From Planctomycetota bacterium (lineage in GTDB: Bacteria; Planctomycetota; Phycisphaerae; WQYP01): 7,826 nucleotides of DNA. The notes under the pieces are model-generated. The model worked only from the letters and a program-made list of their open reading frames with translations, had not been told where the DNA came from and did not search any database. Each line of letters begins with the position of its first letter. The stretch's first letter is position 1. The position numbers and the translations under genes are program-made. The stretch spans positions 1 through 7,826 of the forward strand of contig JAJZGH010000227.1 of NCBI GenBank assembly GCA_021798635.1, in the 5' to 3' direction. This document shows positions 5,550 through 7,826 of the stretch, piece after piece.

Positions 5550-6821
5550 ATGGTCGCGACGGTTGAAACAATTTCGGAACCAGAGCTGCACAGCAAGCGC
5601 CGCAGTACCTCCGTTTCCTCGGCTCCCTCCGTGGTGAAAAAAAGCGGTTCAATGAATTCTGAACCCGGAATCTGGAACACGTTGATTCACAGGGAGGTAG
5701 CGGAGGTAAACGGAGGACCAACGATAATCACGGATCAAAGATTCGGAAATTCCGAAGATTTGTTCCTTGATCATTATTCATTGACCATTGAGCGCAGCGC
5801 CGACAGCTCCGGAAACGCACTGGGCTTCGCAGCAGACAGCGTGATCACAGAGTACCTGTACAATCAGCAATATTACGACGTGATTTCCGGCCAGTATTAC
5901 ATGCGTGCGAGAAACTACGATCCCGCCACCGGGACATTCACCCAGCAGGACACAATCTCCATCGCCCCCGGCGACACCGCCAACGCGAACCTCTTCCTCT
6001 TCGCCGGCGCGGACCCGGTCAATATGTCTGATCCCAGCGGGCATGATCTGATGGAGACGTTAGGGAGTATTGCGATCCAGAGCATGCTGGGCTCGATCAT
6101 CAGCCCGGTCGTCGCGCCATTCGCCAGCGATGCGGCAGCGCTTCTCATACCGCCGGCGTTGATGATGGCGTTGGAAGCGGCAGGTTCCCCGGACGCCGTG
6201 GAACTCGGAGTAGACGGATCGGTCGGCGGCCAGTTCGAGGGAGTTGGCGGGTTTATCGCTGGCGGCCTCAGCCTGCTCGCGTCAACACATACCGGAAATG
6301 CAGCGCTTTACGCGTCCGGCGGCGGTGGGTTCTCGTTATTTGGTGGAGGGAACGGACTCTCCGGCGGCATAGGCGCGTCGGTTGGCCTGGTGTGGAACAC
6401 GCCGCGGTCGGGCGACTTCGTAACCAACAAATTGGAGGTATCCGTGCCCTTCGGCGTGCTCCCGGCGTCTTTCCGGGCGAAGGTTGAGAGGGATCTGGCG
6501 GAAAGTGCAGCGTCGTCGAGTTTTCTCACGGATATGGAAGCCAACAGGCTCGTCGGCGCGGGCTGGACCAGCACCAAGGTTGACAGCTACCAATGGCAAG
6601 TGATGAAAGACGCGTTCGCGCGGATAAGCTGGTTGACCAGCCGGCTTGACAGCATGAATGTGAGCCTGTTTGGGTCGGTGGGAAATCCCGGCGGGGACAT
6701 TGGTGTGTCGTTTGGCGTTGATCTGCTCGGCGCGGAAACGGAAGGCACCACAGGTGGAGTCTCGCTCGGTTATATGTGGGGCCATCAGATAGCCCCGCAA
6801 CAGTCGGTCTACCTCGGTTGA
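5550..6821 (+). CDS. Orphan RHS tip 2: RHS core end with a glycine-rich C-terminal domain
   Basis: A 423-residue protein. Residues 102-164 are the end of an RHS core of a different subtype from tip 1: YLYNQQYYDVISGQYYMRAR, NYDPATGTFTQQD, then FAGADPVNMSDPSGHDL. The approximately 100 residues before it are not RHS-like. They include DNA-level repeats and the 72-bp element, so the original long shell is missing. After DPSG comes a 259-residue variable domain. A hydrophobic stretch around 178-210 could insert in a membrane. It is followed by glycine-rich, strand-like sequence (SVGGQFEGVGGFIAGGLSLL, GGGGFSLFGGG, SGGIGASVGLVWNTP) and a matching end (GGVSLGYMWGHQIAPQQSVY). I do not recognise a catalytic toxin motif; a membrane-active tip is one possible reading. 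The start is uncertain: only weak AGG motifs precede the ATG, and the frame upstream is closed by TAG at 5508-5510. Its partner gene starts 45 bases downstream. Confidence 0.75.
   Translation: MVATVETISEPELHSKRRSTSVSSAPSVVKKSGSMNSEPGIWNTLIHREVAEVNGGPTIITDQRFGNSEDLFLDHYSLTIERSADSSGNALGFAADSVITEYLYNQQYYDVISGQYYMRARNYDPATGTFTQQDTISIAPGDTANANLFLFAGADPVNMSDPSGHDLMETLGSIAIQSMLGSIISPVVAPFASDAAALLIPPALMMALEAAGSPDAVELGVDGSVGGQFEGVGGFIAGGLSLLASTHTGNAALYASGGGGFSLFGGGNGLSGGIGASVGLVWNTPRSGDFVTNKLEVSVPFGVLPASFRAKVERDLAESAASSSFLTDMEANRLVGAGWTSTKVDSYQWQVMKDAFARISWLTSRLDSMNVSLFGSVGNPGGDIGVSFGVDLLGAETEGTTGGVSLGYMWGHQIAPQQSVYLG
5608..5716. repeat. Imperfect inverted repeat inside the 5' part of RHS tip gene 2
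   Basis: The left arm at 5608-5630 (CCTCCGTTTCCTCGGCTCCC followed by TCC) pairs imperfectly with the right arm at 5693-5716, whose reverse complement begins CCTCCGTTTACCTCCGCTAC. Such CCTCCGTT phrases look like dispersed intergenic repeats, supporting the view that the first part of this reading frame was not originally RHS coding sequence. Confidence 0.5.
5731..5802 (+). repeat. 72-bp element, copy 2
   Basis: This copy matches 2991-3062 at 56 of 72 bases. It contains a perfect palindrome, TTCGGAA-A-TTCCGAA (5742-5756), degraded in copy 1, inside the outer pair GGATCAA (5732-5738) and TTGATC (5767-5772). Like copy 1 it ends in AGCGCAGCGCCG, shortly before the RHS core. Confidence 0.75.
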
Positions 6822-6866
6822 TTGGGTGTGATCGTTTCGCGGAAGCGACGTCAAGGAGCGTGACTT

Positions 6867-7817
6867 ATGAAATGGTGGCAGGCTTCACTCGCTGCTATCC
6901 TGTATATCGCCATGTTCACTACGGTTGAGGTCGGCTGGCACTGGTATATCTCGACCGGGCTGCCGCTGGCGGCCCTCATGCGGCACGTCTATCTTCACAC
7001 TAACCGCTTCGGCTACCTAATGTTTTTCAGCTTTCCCGATGGTCTCCTGCCGGTCGGGGCCCTTTCGATGGGCATAGGGTTAATTGGCAGGCGGCAGCGC
7101 GTGCTTTTTGCGGTCGTTCATACCCTTTTAGCCGGTGCCGTCACGGTGGCGACGTTGCCACTGTACACTCATTGGCTTCATCCGGTGCCGGTACCGCGGG
7201 AATGGCCTCTTTATCCATGGGGATGGAGGGGCGTGTTAACGCCTGCGGCCATCATTGACCTCGGCGTTACCACGCTTTTTGCCGTCATAGCGCAGCACAA
7301 CCTCCGCCCTGGCGCCGGCAGGAAGGTGCAAGGCCGAGCCTTGCTGGGGGCTGAGGAGCGTGTGGCCGGCGAGCCATCCCCCACGCAACCAGAGCACGAT
7401 GATTACAGGTCCGATGCGCTACGTGCCATACAGATCAAACAGGAGAAGCATTGCAGTATTCAGAAAGCCGTTGAGCTTGTCGATCAGGAGAGAATGGCGC
7501 GCCGGCGGCCCCAAGCCGGAACGCAAGGGGATGCGGGCTTAAATGCGAGCGGGGAGCCGGTGCTGGGGCGGGCCAACGCTGGCGGCGGGGACTTACCGGA
7601 TCACGGATCGCCGACTTACACAAGCCGCCAAATATGGGCGGTCATCCGGCTTATGCGGGTGAGGGGCTGGGGCGTGGAGCAGGCAGCCAAGAGTTTTCAT
7701 ATTCCGCCCGAGGTGTTGCGCAATACTGTCCGGAAAATGGTAACACAAAACCCGCGAAGATTTAACACAATCTTAACTTGCGCATTTGCGCCGGATATGT
7801 TCTACTGTCAGTCATGA
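6867..7817 (+). CDS. Four-helix membrane protein with cytoplasmic HTH-like tail
   Basis: A 316-residue protein, not assigned to a family. Four hydrophobic segments fit membrane helices: about 6-27, 52-73, 79-100 and 124-143. From 146 on the chain is hydrophilic, with a long linker rich in G, P, A and charged residues (150-180 and 212-248). The tail has two similar helical segments, YRSDALRAIQIKQEKHCSIQ (180-199, continuing KAVELVDQ) and YTSRQIWAVIRLMRVRGWGV (251-270, continuing EQAAKSFHIPPEVLRNTVRKM). The second looks like a simple helix-turn-helix of the psq/transposase type. The last about 20 residues (TILTCAFAPDMFYCQS) look unconserved and overlap regulatory-looking DNA. AAGGAG (6853-6858) lies eight bases before the ATG, a strong ribosome-binding site. 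It starts 45 bases after RHS tip 2, the immunity position; multi-pass membrane proteins are known as immunity factors against membrane-acting toxins. A one-component membrane-bound regulator is the alternative. Confidence 0.8.
   Translation: MKWWQASLAAILYIAMFTTVEVGWHWYISTGLPLAALMRHVYLHTNRFGYLMFFSFPDGLLPVGALSMGIGLIGRRQRVLFAVVHTLLAGAVTVATLPLYTHWLHPVPVPREWPLYPWGWRGVLTPAAIIDLGVTTLFAVIAQHNLRPGAGRKVQGRALLGAEERVAGEPSPTQPEHDDYRSDALRAIQIKQEKHCSIQKAVELVDQERMARRRPQAGTQGDAGLNASGEPVLGRANAGGGDLPDHGSPTYTSRQIWAVIRLMRVRGWGVEQAAKSFHIPPEVLRNTVRKMVTQNPRRFNTILTCAFAPDMFYCQS
7741..7777 (+). promoter_or_regulatory. Phased TAAC repeats, Pho-box-like operator
   Basis: TAACACAA occurs at 7741-7748 and again at 7763-7770, exactly 22 bases apart. 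A third TAAC starts at 7774, 11 bases after the second. The core TTTAACACAATCTTAACTTG (7761-7780) has two YTTAAC half-sites one helical turn apart, the layout of PhoB/PhoP/SphR-type boxes. A possible -10, TATGTT, lies at 7796-7801. The site overlaps the end of the membrane-protein gene and would serve a gene starting at or beyond the right edge. Confidence 0.35.
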
Positions 7818-7826
7818 GCCAAGCTG
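7814..7826 (+). CDS. Possible start of a downstream gene, cut by the window edge
   Basis: ATG at 7814-7816 overlaps the TGA of the membrane-protein gene as ATGA and opens a frame reading MSQA to the edge. The overlap is typical of coupled genes, but there is no clear ribosome-binding site before it. The real start may lie outside the window. Confidence 0.2.

Noticed and set aside
5608..5802. CRISPR-like or tandem repeat array
   Set aside because: There are only single inverted and isolated repeats, with no regular repeat-spacer periodicity.
6336..6854. 172-residue minus-strand frame opposite RHS tip 2
   Set aside because: The plus strand has a continuous RHS core and glycine-rich domain; the minus product shows no coherent fold signals.
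7500..7623. Coding frame on the minus strand near 7435-7623
   Set aside because: It is a GC-rich shadow of the linker region of the membrane protein, with no start signal or motif.

Overview
The window carries six protein-coding genes that I can support (one cut by the left edge), a possible gene start at the right edge, and two repeat-rich spacers. The organism is a bacterium with GC-rich coding DNA. A planctomycete-like lineage is my best guess, from the EF-G-2-type GTPase, the style of the second RHS tip (motifs such as QQYYDVISGQYY and GDTANANLFLFAGADP) and three -10-like TAGAAT boxes. That is inference from memory of the families and was not tested.

Left third, minus strand (1-2003): a probable two-gene operon. 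A GT-B fold glycosyltransferase of the GT4 type (813-2003) is followed after 26 bases by an EF-G-like translational GTPase (1-786, C-terminal part beyond the window). These look like ordinary chromosomal genes.

Spacer 2004-2866: no convincing intact gene. It holds two tiny overlapping open frames that may be relics, several GCGGATTACGCGGAT-type repeat phrases including an inverted pair, and a possible promoter for the next gene.

Right two thirds, plus strand (2867-7817): two consecutive modules of the same design. Each starts with a short orphan RHS tip: an approximately 60-residue C-terminal RHS core ending in DPSG, fused to a variable C-terminal domain, with almost all of the usual very long RHS shell missing. 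Each is closely followed by a gene in the position where an immunity gene normally sits. Module 1 is an RHS tip (2867-3751) plus, 3 bases later, a probably exported beta-propeller protein (3755-5122). Module 2 is an RHS tip (5550-6821) plus, 45 bases later, a four-helix membrane protein with a cytoplasmic tail carrying two helix-turn-helix-like segments (6867-7817). The two RHS cores are of different subtypes, yet both are preceded, in the same frame, by the same 72-bp element (56/72 identical, no gaps; 2991-3062 and 5731-5802). This suggests a shared repeat marking where unrelated RHS tips were joined on.

At the right edge, three TAAC motifs phased at 11 and 22 bp lie over the end of the last gene. 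They resemble a Pho-type response-regulator box and may control a gene lying mostly outside the window. No tRNA, rRNA, CRISPR array, transposase or integrase was seen.
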